NCBI RefSeq assembly: GCF_030811715.1
Contig: NZ_JAUSRH010000008.1
Location: 1 to 64,000, forward strand
Reading direction: 5' to 3'
Source: Sinomonas atrocyanea
Lineage (GTDB): Bacteria; Actinomycetota; Actinomycetes; Actinomycetales; Micrococcaceae
Length of the DNA stretch: 64,000 nt
Positions 37,368 through 46,091 of this stretch are shown one piece after another. A model generated the notes under the pieces. The model ran no database searches and was not told the origin of the DNA. It saw only the letters and a list, made by a program, of their open reading frames with translations. Position 1 is the stretch's first letter. The number at the start of each line of letters is the position of its first letter. The translations under genes and the position numbers were made by a program.

Positions 37368-37877
37368 CTAGGGGGCGGTGAACCCGCCCGTCGAGCCGAA
37401 GCCCCCCGAGCCCCGAACGGAGTCGGAGAGGTCCGCGACGGGCACGAAGCGCGCATGTTCCACGCGCTGGATCACCATCTGGGCGATTCTATCGCCGCGG
37501 CGGAGGGCAATCGGTTCGGACGCGTCGGTGTTGAGCAGGGTCACCGCGATCTCGCCGCGGTAGCCCGCGTCGACGGTGCCGGGCGCGTTGACGACCGTGA
37601 GCCCGTGCCTCGTGGCGAGGCCTGAGCGCGGATGGATGAGGGCGACGAAGCCGAACGGGAGCGCGATGCTCACCCCCGTGGGCACGAGCGCGCGCTCGCC
37701 GGGGCCGAGCGTCACGTCCAGGCGCGCCCGCAGGTCCGCGCCGGCGTCCCCGGGGTGGGCGTACGCGGGCGGCTCGAGGCCGTCGTCGAGCATCTTGAGC
37801 TGGACGTCGAGGGTCGGTGCCCAGGCCGTGGGCTGGTCCGGGGCCGCATGGTCGGATGCTGTCTGCTGCGCGCTCAC
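37368..37877 (-). CDS. dut: Deoxyuridine 5'-triphosphate nucleotidohydrolase
   Basis: A 169-residue dUTPase that hydrolyses dUTP to dUMP and PPi, keeping uracil out of DNA and feeding dTMP synthesis. All five trimeric dUTPase motifs are present: DAGADL, HPRSGLA, the catalytic GTVDAGYRGEI, RGDRIAQMV and the P-loop-like GSGGFGSTG at the C-terminus. An N-terminal 20-residue extension is disordered. GTG 37877 is preceded by TAGAGT exactly 6 nt upstream, so the mRNA is probably leaderless. Confidence 0.97.
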   Translation of the reverse strand: MSAQQTASDHAAPDQPTAWAPTLDVQLKMLDDGLEPPAYAHPGDAGADLRARLDVTLGPGERALVPTGVSIALPFGFVALIHPRSGLATRHGLTVVNAPGTVDAGYRGEIAVTLLNTDASEPIALRRGDRIAQMVIQRVEHARFVPVADLSDSVRGSGGFGSTGGFTAP

Positions 37878-37883
37878 CCATCA

Positions 37884-37889
37884 ACTCTA
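37884..37889 (-). promoter_or_regulatory. -10 box for leaderless dut
   Basis: TAGAGT on the minus strand ends 6 nt before GTG 37877. Confidence 0.6.
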
Positions 37890-37968
37890 GCGGGCCGGCG
37901 GCGACTCCCTGCGCCTGCGGGGGGCCGCGCTTTTGTCCTCGCGGGCGCCGGGGTGGAAAGCTTGGCCT

Positions 37969-38457
37969 ATGCCTGACGCCACGACGCCCGCCTCCGGGCC
38001 GAGCACCGCCGACCCGATCGTCTACTCCGAGAAGCTCTGGCCGGCCTGGTGGGTGTGGATCGTGGTCCTGGGCGTCTCCGGCGCGGGCATCCTCGTCTTC
38101 GCCCCGATCAGCATGGCCGCCGGGTACACCGGCGCCGCTGTCCTTCTCGTCATCCTCGTCGGGATCCTCGTGGCCTCGACGCCCGCCGTCGTGGTGACGA
38201 GGACTTCGTTCCGCGCCGGCCGCGCCGTCCTCCCGCGGACCTTCACGGGCACTGTCGAGGCGTTCGACGGCGACGAGGCCACCGCCGAGCGCGGCCCGCG
38301 CCTGAACGGGCTGGCCTACCTGTGCATCCGAGGCTGGATCCGCCCAGTGGTCCGCGTCGAGCTCACGGATCCGGAGGACCGCACGCCGTACTGGCTCGTC
38401 TCGAGCCGCCACCCGGACCGCCTCGTGGCCGCCCTCAGCGAGGCGCCCCGCCGATGA
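37969..38457 (+). CDS. DUF3093 membrane protein
   Basis: A 162-residue protein with two adjacent TM helices (about 20-65, WWVWIVVLGVSGAGILVFAPI and AAVLLVILVGILVASTPAVVV) and a cytoplasmic C-terminal domain with a PH-like pattern (AYLCIRGWIRPVVRVELTDPEDRTPYWLVSSR). It belongs to the actinobacterial DUF3093 family next to dut (Rv2698 type); function unknown. ATG 37969 has GGAAAG 9-10 nt upstream. Divergent from dut. Confidence 0.87.
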   Translation: MPDATTPASGPSTADPIVYSEKLWPAWWVWIVVLGVSGAGILVFAPISMAAGYTGAAVLLVILVGILVASTPAVVVTRTSFRAGRAVLPRTFTGTVEAFDGDEATAERGPRLNGLAYLCIRGWIRPVVRVELTDPEDRTPYWLVSSRHPDRLVAALSEAPRR

Positions 38458-38460
38458 GAC

Positions 38461-38499
38461 GACGGCGGCCCCGACGCTCCTCGCGTCGGGGCCGCCGTC
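38461..38499 (+). terminator. Bidirectional terminator, 17-bp perfect stem
   Basis: GACGGCGGCCCCGACGC pairs perfectly with GCGTCGGGGCCGCCGTC around a 5-nt loop, between the convergent DUF3093 and DUF4193 genes. Confidence 0.88.
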
Positions 38500-38526
38500 T
38501 GCGTGGGCCGCCTGAAACCGGAGGCG

Positions 38527-38826
38527 TCAGCCTTCGCACTCCTTGCAGTAGAGCAGGCCGTTCTTCTCCCGGGCAATCTGGGAGCGGTGACGGACGAGGA
38601 AGCACGAGGCGCACGTGAATTCGTCTGCCTGGGCGGGCAGCACCCGCACCAGGAGCTCCTCGCCGGACAGGTCGGCGCCCGGGAGCTCGTAGCTGTCCGC
38701 GGCCTCCGCCTCGTCCTCGTCCACCGAGGCAGACTGCTTGTCGGTACGGCGAGTCTTCAGCTCCTCGATCGAATCCTCGTTGAGCTCTTCCTCGTTCTTG
38801 CGCGGCGCATCGTAATCGGTCGCCAT
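38527..38826 (-). CDS. DUF4193 zinc-ribbon protein
   Basis: A 99-residue acidic protein of the actinobacterial DUF4193 family (Rv2699c type). The N-terminus (ATDYDAPRKNEEELNEDSIEELK) is highly acidic; the C-terminus has two CxxC pairs (FTCASCFLVRHRSQ and LYCKECEG) that form a zinc ribbon. Function unknown, possibly transcription or protein interaction. It shares a 295-bp upstream region with the divergent sepH gene. Confidence 0.9.
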   Translation of the reverse strand: MATDYDAPRKNEEELNEDSIEELKTRRTDKQSASVDEDEAEAADSYELPGADLSGEELLVRVLPAQADEFTCASCFLVRHRSQIAREKNGLLYCKECEG

Positions 38827-38861
38827 AGTTCTTCGTTCACGCTCCGGTAGCTAGCCATGTC

Positions 38862-38877
38862 ACGTGGCATCCCACGT
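38862..38877. promoter_or_regulatory. Inverted repeat in the DUF4193/sepH promoter region
   Basis: ACGTGG-CATC-CCACGT, a 6-bp perfect inverted repeat with a 4-bp centre, 36-51 bp upstream of the DUF4193 start. Its place fits an operator on the DUF4193 promoter. The region 38827-39121 also contains a relatively AT-richer stretch (38890-38960), but no gene. Confidence 0.4.
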
Positions 38878-39121
38878 AGTCCACTCCAACGCACTCGGCC
38901 CCCATTTTGTGCCCAGTGACGGGGAGATTGTTCCCGATGAGCAGCCAAAACGCCATTCGGCTCCGGAACATTCCCGACATGAGCCGTCTCCCGCGTCTGC
39001 GGCGGCGCGGGGCGGGGTTCCGGCGGGGCGCCATTTTCGCGGCACACCGGCGGCCTGCGGGCCTTCGGCGCCCCCGGATGGCACAGTTCTACTCAGACCT
39101 AGAGCAAGCTGGAGGGCGTCC

Positions 39122-40627
39122 ATGCGGGAGCGAGCGCACGATCAGGCGGAAGAGCTGCGCCTCGTCGGGGTCCACGAGGACGGTGCACACCTCATCGTGA
39201 GCGCCGCGAACGGGGACATGTTCCGGCTGCCGCTGGACGAGGCGCTGCGCCGCGCGGTGTCGCGGCCGGCGCCCCAGCGTCCTGCGCCGTCCGGCTCGGA
39301 CGGCCCAGGCATGACCCCGCGCCAGATCCAGGCCGAGATCCGTGCGGGCGCCACTGCGGAGGAGGTGGCCGAGTCCTCTGGCGTCCCGCTGGCCAGGGTG
39401 CAGCGCTTCGAGGGCCCCGTCCTGGCCGAGCGCGAGCACATGGCGCGGCGTGCCCAGGCCGTCGAGGTCCCGGGGAGGCTGCCCACCCAGGAGTCGCTGC
39501 GCGGCCCGGCCGCGGACCGCCCGGTGACGCTCGGCGAGATGGCCGCGTACCGGCTGTCGCTGCACGGCGTGGCGGCCGACGCCGTCGAATGGGACTCGTG
39601 GCGGCGGCCCGACGGCCAGTGGACCGTCGTGGCGCGCTTTGCCCTCCCGGAGGGCGCGCCGTCGTCCATCGGCGAGGAGCCGCCCGCGATGTGGACCTTC
39701 CACCCCGGCCATCGGACGGTAGCCAACGCCAACCGGTGGGCCCAGCAGCTCAGCGAGCTCGAGCCGCTCGATGGCCCCGCTCCGCGCCGCCGGCTCGCGG
39801 CCGTCTCGGACCGCCCGTTCGACGTCGAGGCCGCCGAGGAGCACCCCGGCGGCGAACTGGACCGCGAGGGCGAGCTCCTGGATATGCTGCGCGCGCGCCG
39901 CGGCCAGCGGCTGGGCGTCGACGAGGACGGCGACGACGCCCTTGCGCTGCTCCTGACCCACGGAATCCCCGCGGCCCATCCGCGCTCGTCCGAAGCTGAC
40001 GAGGCGGATCCCGAGGCTGCCTCCGACGAGTGGGAGCGCAGCGCATGGGAGGGCACCCGGCCGCGCGGCCGCGCGGACCGCGACGCGGAGCGCCACGGCG
40101 CGCACGCCCCGGACCGCGACCGGGACCAGGATCTGGACGACGAGACTGCGGACGACGACGGACGGCCGGCACCGCGCGGCGGCATCACCTCGCTGCTGAC
40201 CCGCCTCAACGTCCGCTCCGCCCAGGACGCCGATTCCCGGCTCGACCTCAGGCCCGGCGTCAGCACTGCCACCACCGAGATGACGGTCGTGCCGTCGGCG
40301 CGGCCTGCCGGAGGCGATTCCGGAGGCGATGCCGGCGGCCACGGCCGCCGGCCGCAGGGCCGCCCGGACGGCGACGGTGCGGGGCATGCCCCCGCAGAGC
40401 CGGACGCCCCACGCCGCGAGGAGGCGCCGGAGCGTCCGGAGACGCCCGAGGAGTCCGGAGCGCCGCAGGAACCGGAGCGCCAGGCCCGGGAGGGAACGCC
40501 CGAGGACCGCGAGGCCGCGCGTGCGGAGACGGCGGGCCAGGGCGAACCCACCCGCAGGTCCTCGCGGCCCAAGCGTTCCTCGGTCCCCAGCTGGGACGAG
40601 ATCGTCTTCGGCACCAAGGGCGACTGA
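39122..40627 (+). CDS. sepH: Septation protein SepH
   Basis: A 501-residue actinobacterial cell-division protein; in Streptomyces and Mycobacterium SepH binds FtsZ and stimulates filament assembly. The N-terminal DUF3071 domain (about 1-180) begins RERAHDQAEELRLVGVHEDGAHL and contains a helix-turn-helix (MTPRQIQAEIRAGATAEEVA). The rest, about 200-501, is long, disordered and rich in Asp/Glu, Arg and Pro, ending VPSWDEIVFGTKGD, a conserved C-terminal tag. ATG 39122 has GGAGG at 39111-39115. A longer reading from 38864 passes through the promoter and is rejected. Confidence 0.92.
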   Translation: MRERAHDQAEELRLVGVHEDGAHLIVSAANGDMFRLPLDEALRRAVSRPAPQRPAPSGSDGPGMTPRQIQAEIRAGATAEEVAESSGVPLARVQRFEGPVLAEREHMARRAQAVEVPGRLPTQESLRGPAADRPVTLGEMAAYRLSLHGVAADAVEWDSWRRPDGQWTVVARFALPEGAPSSIGEEPPAMWTFHPGHRTVANANRWAQQLSELEPLDGPAPRRRLAAVSDRPFDVEAAEEHPGGELDREGELLDMLRARRGQRLGVDEDGDDALALLLTHGIPAAHPRSSEADEADPEAASDEWERSAWEGTRPRGRADRDAERHGAHAPDRDRDQDLDDETADDDGRPAPRGGITSLLTRLNVRSAQDADSRLDLRPGVSTATTEMTVVPSARPAGGDSGGDAGGHGRRPQGRPDGDGAGHAPAEPDAPRREEAPERPETPEESGAPQEPERQAREGTPEDREAARAETAGQGEPTRRSSRPKRSSVPSWDEIVFGTKGD

Positions 40628-40651
40628 CCCGGACTGCGGTGCCCGGGGCCC

Positions 40652-41323
40652 CTAGTCGCCGAAGGGGAGCAGCTGCTCCCCCTCCCCCATCACCGGCACG
40701 GACGCGGCGGTCTTCCCTGCCATGTAGTGGCGCCTGCACAGGGTCTCGTACTCCACCTCGGTCCAGGAGCCCTCCTCGTCGGGTGTGCCGCGCCCGGCGA
40801 CGTCCGCGACGACCACCTGCTCCCCCGTCAGGACCATCTCGCCGCCCACGGTGCGCGCGTTGTGCGTCGCGCGGCGTCCGCACCAGCACAGCGTCGGGAC
40901 CTGGAGCGTCTCGATCCGGTCGGCGAGCTCCACGAGGCGGCGGGAGCCCTCGAAGAGGCGCGCGCGGAAGTCCGTGCCGATCCCGAACGCGTAGACGTCG
41001 ACGTCGAGCTCGTCGACGACCCGGGCGAGCTCGTCCACCTGCTCGTGGCGGTAGAACTGTGCCTCGTCGCAGATGAGGTAGTCGACCTCCTCGGCACGGG
41101 TCCGCCGGGCCACGACCTCGTTCCAGAAGCTCGACTCGGCCGTGACCTCGATCGCGGGGGTGCTCAGGCCCAGGCGGCTCGTGATGACGGCACGCCCCGA
41201 CCTGTCGTGGCTCGTGAAGAGGAGCCCCTTCCGGCCGCCCGCGCGGTGGTTGTAGTCCATCTGCAGCGCGAGCGTGGACTTGCCGCTGTCCATCGTGCCG
41301 GTGAAGAAGACGAGCTCAGCCAC
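40652..41323 (-). CDS. tdk: Thymidine kinase
   Basis: A 223-residue type II thymidine kinase (salvage of thymidine to dTMP). Walker A is GTMDSGKST, the Walker B/lasso region has LICDEAQFY, and the zinc-binding part is VPTLCWCGRRATHNAR plus YETLCRRHY. ATG 41323 overlaps the upstream gene's stop by 8 nt. It ends a three-gene operon with the DUF5998 and phosphodiesterase genes and is convergent with sepH. Confidence 0.95.
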   Translation of the reverse strand: MAELVFFTGTMDSGKSTLALQMDYNHRAGGRKGLLFTSHDRSGRAVITSRLGLSTPAIEVTAESSFWNEVVARRTRAEEVDYLICDEAQFYRHEQVDELARVVDELDVDVYAFGIGTDFRARLFEGSRRLVELADRIETLQVPTLCWCGRRATHNARTVGGEMVLTGEQVVVADVAGRGTPDEEGSWTEVEYETLCRRHYMAGKTAASVPVMGEGEQLLPFGD

Positions 41324-42554
41324 GGCGCTGCCGCTTCCCGCGGACGCGGCCGCGCGCGCTGAAGGCCACGAGGGGGACCTGCCGCTCGGCCTTGGTCCAC
41401 GAACCGTGCTGGCCCACCATCTCGAACGCCTGCGGCCTGGCCCGGCGCCCGTCGTAGAGCGCCAGGTCGCCGTGGACCGCGACGATGAGGTCGCCGATCC
41501 TGGGGTGGACCGCCTCGGAGACCACTGGGCCGAACAGGCCGTGCCCGATCGCCTCGGCCCGTGTGAGGATCCAGGCCTGGTTCCCGAAGCGCTCGCGCCA
41601 GCGCGCGGCGACAGCCGCCACGGCGGCCGGGGCGGGGGCCGGGGCGCCGTCGGGGCACTCGAGGTGGAGGTGGACCATGCGCGGCTCGCCCGCAGTGTGC
41701 CGCACTCCCTCCGTCAGCTGGGGGTCCGCCGAGATGTCGATCCGGCGGCCGGGCGGGACGTCGACCATCCCGTGGTCCCCGATGACGACGACGAGCGTCC
41801 CCGGCGGGAGCTGGCCGTCGAGGCGGCGGAGGCACGCGTCGACCTCCTCGAGCGCCTCCTCCCACTCGGCGGACGCGCAGCCGAACTGGTGGCCGGCCTT
41901 GTCGAGCTCGTTGAGGTAGAAGTAGGCGAGCATGCGCGGATGGGCGGCCATGGCCTCGGCCGCAGCGGTGGTGCGCGCGTGCAGGCTGACGGCACCGATG
42001 AACTCGCCACCCCGCAGCGCGGCCCGGGTCATCGCGGACCCCTCGAACTGGGGAAGGCTCACGGTCGCCACCGGGATCGCCGGATGGATGCGCTCGAAGA
42101 CGGTCGGGCACGGCTGCCACCGCTGCGGGTCGACGTCGGGGTCCCAGCCGTTGAGCTGGTTGACCACCCGGTCCAGGTGCGGGGCGTAGACGTCGTAGCC
42201 GACCATGCCGTGCTGCCCCGGCGGCACGCCGGTGCCGAGGCTCGCGAGCGAGGCGGCCGTGGTGCTGGGGAACGCGGCGTCGAGCATCGCCGGGACCGCC
42301 CCCTGGCCTTCGGCGAGCTTCTCGCGCAGGAACGGCGTGTGCGCGGTGCGCTTGGACAGCAGGGTCCGGCCCAGGCCGTCGACCATGACGAGGCAGATGC
42401 GCACGGACTCGGGGAGCCCGAGCGTGTTCTCGAATCCCTCGGCCCCCAGCGCCGCGGCGCAGGAGGGCAGGACGTCGGCCACTGAGCGGGATCCGAACGC
42501 AGGCGGGGGCGGAAGGGGCGGTGCGCCGGTCGCGGCGCCGGGGACGGCCGCCAT
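41316..42554 (-). CDS. Alkaline phosphatase / nucleotide pyrophosphatase superfamily protein
   Basis: A 412-residue phosphodiesterase-like protein with the metal sites of the alkaline phosphatase superfamily: MVDGLGRTLL, the nucleophile in FPSTTAASLASLGTG (Thr), FYLNELDKAGHQFG, VIGDHGMVDVP and the final HGSW. The substrate could be a nucleotide or phosphodiester; its place before thymidine kinase favours a nucleotide. No signal peptide is seen. ATG 42554 follows the DUF5998 stop directly (TAGATG). Confidence 0.87.
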   Translation of the reverse strand: MAAVPGAATGAPPLPPPPAFGSRSVADVLPSCAAALGAEGFENTLGLPESVRICLVMVDGLGRTLLSKRTAHTPFLREKLAEGQGAVPAMLDAAFPSTTAASLASLGTGVPPGQHGMVGYDVYAPHLDRVVNQLNGWDPDVDPQRWQPCPTVFERIHPAIPVATVSLPQFEGSAMTRAALRGGEFIGAVSLHARTTAAAEAMAAHPRMLAYFYLNELDKAGHQFGCASAEWEEALEEVDACLRRLDGQLPPGTLVVVIGDHGMVDVPPGRRIDISADPQLTEGVRHTAGEPRMVHLHLECPDGAPAPAPAAVAAVAARWRERFGNQAWILTRAEAIGHGLFGPVVSEAVHPRIGDLIVAVHGDLALYDGRRARPQAFEMVGQHGSWTKAERQVPLVAFSARGRVRGKRQRRG

Positions 42555-43244
42555 CTACCGGCTGCCGTGGCCGCGGAGCGTCCGCGACGAGAACGCCGAG
42601 AGGCGGGGGCGCTGCGTGGCCTGGAAGGGCCTCGATCCGGTGTTCACCGCGCGCAGGAGCCGCGCGAACTGCTTGGCGGCGTCGACGGCGCGGGGGCCGT
42701 CGGCATCGGCGCTGATCCTCAGGACGATGTCCTCCTGCGCCATCGTGCCCGTGTAGCCGTGGTCGGCCTCGCACTGCGGGTCGCCGCACCCGGCCGGCAC
42801 GATGTCCAGCCGCTGGCCGCCGCTCCACGAGATGGCGAGCGTGACCTCGCGGACGGGGTCGCCGGGGGCGTAGTCCGCGGGCTGGGCGTAGACGTAGGAG
42901 AGGACGACCGTGGCGATCTGGTCCACGGGCACGGACTCGGTGGAGACCTGGGCCCCCATCTGGCTTCCGCTGTCGTCGAGCGGTGACTCGTCCACGTGCG
43001 TGATGACCAGCATGTCCTCGGTCAGGACGAGCACGGTCACGTGCCGGCGGACCTCGGCCCGCTCGAAGTGGGTCTCCAGGTGCGTCAGGTGCGCGATCGC
43101 CGTGCGGCCGTCGAGGGCGTCGGCCACGACGTCGCCCACGAGCAGCGGGTAGAAGCCCGTCCGCTCGAGCGCCGCCGTCAGGGGCTCCCCCGGGCCTGGG
43201 ACGCGGTGCTCGCCTGCAGGTGCCCCGGACGCGTTGTGGCTCAT
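42555..43244 (-). CDS. DUF5998 family protein
   Basis: A 229-residue actinobacterial protein (DUF5998), function unknown. Features: FYPLLVGDVVADALDGRTAIAHLTHLETHFERAEVRRHVTVLVLTEDMLVITHVDE and a CGDPQCEADHGYTG loop with two Cys and one His that could bind metal. ATG 43244 was chosen; ATG 43253 sits 9 nt upstream but its RBS would be 1 nt away. GAGAAT 7 nt before the ATG could also make this leaderless. It heads the operon with the phosphodiesterase and tdk. Confidence 0.83.
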   Translation of the reverse strand: MSHNASGAPAGEHRVPGPGEPLTAALERTGFYPLLVGDVVADALDGRTAIAHLTHLETHFERAEVRRHVTVLVLTEDMLVITHVDESPLDDSGSQMGAQVSTESVPVDQIATVVLSYVYAQPADYAPGDPVREVTLAISWSGGQRLDIVPAGCGDPQCEADHGYTGTMAQEDIVLRISADADGPRAVDAAKQFARLLRAVNTGSRPFQATQRPRLSAFSSRTLRGHGSR

Positions 43245-43297
43245 GGGCACCATTCTCCCAGACCCGCGCCCGGCGCCCCAAAACCGGGACGCCGCCC

Positions 43298-46039
43298 TCA
43301 CTGGGCGATGAGGGCCCGGCGGGCGCTGTCCATGCGCTGGGCGGCGTTGCCGATCCAGACCTGGGCGGAGAGCACGGTCAGGCCCGTGGAGCTCACGACC
43401 ACCGGCTTCAGCTCGAGCAGCGATACCTCCGGGTGGCGGTCCTTCAGCAGCGAGACCCGCCCGATGAGGTCCTCGAGGGCGGGCACGTCCAGGGCAGGCA
43501 GGCCCTCGTGCCCGAACAGCTTCACCGACGTGCGCGGCGAGCGGACGATGTCGTGCACGTCGCCCGTGGTGAGCGGGGTGATGCGGTGCGCCCAGTCATC
43601 GAGGAGGGACACGGCGTCGCCCGCGAGCCCGAAGGAGAGGACCGGCCCGAGGAGGGGGTCCTCGATCGCCCGGACCACGCAGGCCTGGCCGAGCGGGGCC
43701 ATGCGCTGCACCTCGACGTGGCCGCCGCCGTAGGGCGCGAGGGCGCGCCCCATCTGCTCGAACTCCGCGCGGAGGTCCGCCGCGTCCCGGATGTCCAGGC
43801 GCACGGCGCCGAGGTCGAGCCGGGAGCGGAGGTTGTCCGCGGCGGCCTTGATCGCCACGGGCCAGCCGAGCGCGTCGGCGGCCGCGACGGCCTCGTCCGC
43901 GGTCGCGGCCGACCGCGAGGCCAGGACCGGGATGCCGTAGCAGCCGAGCAGCCGCGCGGCGTCGTCCCCCGCGAGCTGCACGAGCTCCGTGCCCTGCACG
44001 CCGGCGAGCCGGGCGCCGATCAGGGCCGCCGCGGCGCCGTCGTCCACCTCGGCCTCGAACAGGGGGCCCTGGTCCCGGGCGAGCCACTCGCTGTACCGCG
44101 TGACGGCGGCGAGGGCCGCCACGGCGTCGCCCGCGCTCGCGTAGCACGGGACGCCGGCCGGCCACTCCTCCGCCTGCTCGCCGGCCCGGGGGGCGGGAAG
44201 GAGGCCCTCGGTGTCCGTCTGCCGGTCCAGCACACCCGGGAAGGCCGCGATGACGGCCTTGCCGAGCGGCTCGGCGGTCTCCGCGAGCGTCCGCGCGAGT
44301 GCGGGCACCCGCACCCCGGCCGAGGGCAGGAGGGCGACGACGACGGCGTCCACGTCGCCGCGGGCGGCCGCCTCCCGCAGGCGCCTGGCCAGCTCCGGGA
44401 GCGCGAGCGACTGCCCCTGGGCGAGGTCGAGGTCGCCCTCCGACACGGTCACGGTCAGCCCCTCTCCCTCCGCGCTGTCCGCCACGACGCGGGCGAGGGC
44501 GAGGGAGTTGCTCAGGACGGCGACCCTCGGGCCCGCGGGCAGCGTGCCGACGGCGATCTGGGCGACGTCGACGAGCTGCTCGACCGTCCCGACGCGGATG
44601 ACGCCGGACTGGCGCAGCACGGCGTCGAGCGCGCCCTGCGGGGCCTGGGTCGTGCGCACGGAGTGGCCCGGCGGGAGCCGCAGCCCGGTGACGTCGCTCT
44701 TGGCGACGATGACCGGCTTGCTGCGGGCGAGGCGGCGGGCGATGCGGGAGAACTTGCGCGGGTTGCCGAACGATTCGAAGTACAGGCCCACGGCGTTCGT
44801 GGCGACGTCGTCCTCCCAGTACTGCATGAGGTCGTTGCCGGAGACGTCGGCGCGGTTGCCCGCCGAGAGCACGGAGGAGAAGCCCAGGTAGCGGCGCTCG
44901 GCGGCGGCATAGAGTGCCACGCCGATCGAGGCCGACTGGCTGAACAGGCCGAGGCTGCCCTGCCGCGGCAGCCCCGGGGCGAGGGAGGCGTTGAGCCGGA
45001 TGTCAGGGTCCGTGTTGGCGATGCCGAGGGACTCGGGCCCGACCACGCGCATGCCGTGGGCGCGGGCGTGGCGCACGATCTGCCGCTGGAGCGCCAGGCC
45101 CTCCTCGCCGCGCTCGGCGAAGCCGCCGGAGGCGATGACCACGCCCTTGACGCCGGCCGCCGCGCAGTCGGCGACGACGCCCTGGACCTCGGCGTACGGC
45201 ACTGCCACGACGGCGAGGTCGACCGGTTCGGGGACCTCGCCGATCTGCCCGTAGGCCATCATGCCGCCGAGCTCGAGCGCCTCGGGGTTGACGGCGTAGA
45301 CGCTGCCCGCGAAGCCGCCCTCGACGATGTGCTCGAGCAGCTGGTAGCCGAGGGTCCCCCACGTGCGGCTGGCGCCGATGACGGCCACCGAGGAAGGGGC
45401 GAGGAGCCCCATGATGCTCCGCGCCTCCGCGCGGTGCTCGCGCGACTCCATGACGGCCCGCGACTTCTCCGTCGGGTCGATCTCGAACGCGACGGAGACG
45501 ACCCCGTCGTCGAAGTGCCGGGCGACGGCGTACCCGGCCTCGGCGAAGACCGTGAGCATCTTGCGGTTCTCGGGCAGGACCTCGGCGGTGAACCTGCGGA
45601 TGTGGTTCTCGCGGGCCGCGGCGGCGAGGTGCTCGAGCAGGATCGAGCCGATGCCCCGTCCCTGGTGCCGGTCGGCGATGTTGAAGGCGACCTCGGCCTC
45701 CGCCGGGTCCGTGAGACGGTCGTAGCGGCCCACCCCGATGATCTCGTCGCCCATGGTGATGACGAGTGCGACCCGGTCGTGGTGGTCCACCTCGGTGAAG
45801 CGCTTGAGTTCCCCCGGGGTGAGGCGGGCCTTGTAGCTGAAGAACCGCAGGTAGATGGACCCCTCGGACTGGTGCGTGTGGAAGTCCTGGAGCGCCTGGG
45901 CGTCCTCGGGGCGGATGGGGCGCAGGTGGGCCGTGCCGCCGTCCCGGAGGACGACGTCGGCCTCCCAGTGGTGCGGGTAGGACGCGCCAGTGGTCGATGC
46001 GCGGGTCGAGGATGCGCCGTCCGAGGCCGATTCCGCCAT
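43298..46039 (-). CDS. Bifunctional GNAT / ADP-forming acyl-CoA ligase-like protein (Pat type)
   Basis: A 913-residue multidomain protein of the Pat/PatZ protein lysine acetyltransferase class, which acetylates enzymes such as acetyl-CoA synthetase. Order: GNAT domain (about 30-185, motif A RHQGRGIGSILLEHL), CoA-binding Rossmann domain (about 213-310, VAVIGASRTWGTLGYQLLEHI), succinyl-CoA-ligase-like domain (about 310-500, with the His-containing GHSVRTTQAPQ) and a C-terminal ATP-grasp domain (from about 690, RLLGCYGIPVLASR). The GNAT domain is at the N-terminus, the reverse of E. coli PatZ. ATG 46039 is preceded by TAGGCT 6 nt upstream (leaderless). Confidence 0.9.
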   Translation of the reverse strand: MAESASDGASSTRASTTGASYPHHWEADVVLRDGGTAHLRPIRPEDAQALQDFHTHQSEGSIYLRFFSYKARLTPGELKRFTEVDHHDRVALVITMGDEIIGVGRYDRLTDPAEAEVAFNIADRHQGRGIGSILLEHLAAAARENHIRRFTAEVLPENRKMLTVFAEAGYAVARHFDDGVVSVAFEIDPTEKSRAVMESREHRAEARSIMGLLAPSSVAVIGASRTWGTLGYQLLEHIVEGGFAGSVYAVNPEALELGGMMAYGQIGEVPEPVDLAVVAVPYAEVQGVVADCAAAGVKGVVIASGGFAERGEEGLALQRQIVRHARAHGMRVVGPESLGIANTDPDIRLNASLAPGLPRQGSLGLFSQSASIGVALYAAAERRYLGFSSVLSAGNRADVSGNDLMQYWEDDVATNAVGLYFESFGNPRKFSRIARRLARSKPVIVAKSDVTGLRLPPGHSVRTTQAPQGALDAVLRQSGVIRVGTVEQLVDVAQIAVGTLPAGPRVAVLSNSLALARVVADSAEGEGLTVTVSEGDLDLAQGQSLALPELARRLREAAARGDVDAVVVALLPSAGVRVPALARTLAETAEPLGKAVIAAFPGVLDRQTDTEGLLPAPRAGEQAEEWPAGVPCYASAGDAVAALAAVTRYSEWLARDQGPLFEAEVDDGAAAALIGARLAGVQGTELVQLAGDDAARLLGCYGIPVLASRSAATADEAVAAADALGWPVAIKAAADNLRSRLDLGAVRLDIRDAADLRAEFEQMGRALAPYGGGHVEVQRMAPLGQACVVRAIEDPLLGPVLSFGLAGDAVSLLDDWAHRITPLTTGDVHDIVRSPRTSVKLFGHEGLPALDVPALEDLIGRVSLLKDRHPEVSLLELKPVVVSSTGLTVLSAQVWIGNAAQRMDSARRALIAQ

Positions 46040-46045
46040 AGGGTT

Positions 46046-46051
46046 AGCCTA
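46046..46051 (-). promoter_or_regulatory. -10 box for leaderless Pat-type gene
   Basis: TAGGCT on the minus strand ends 6 nt before ATG 46039, in the 52-bp space shared with parC. Confidence 0.6.
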
Positions 46052-46091
46052 GTTCAGCCCCACCGCCACGACACGAAGGACCCACGCTCTC

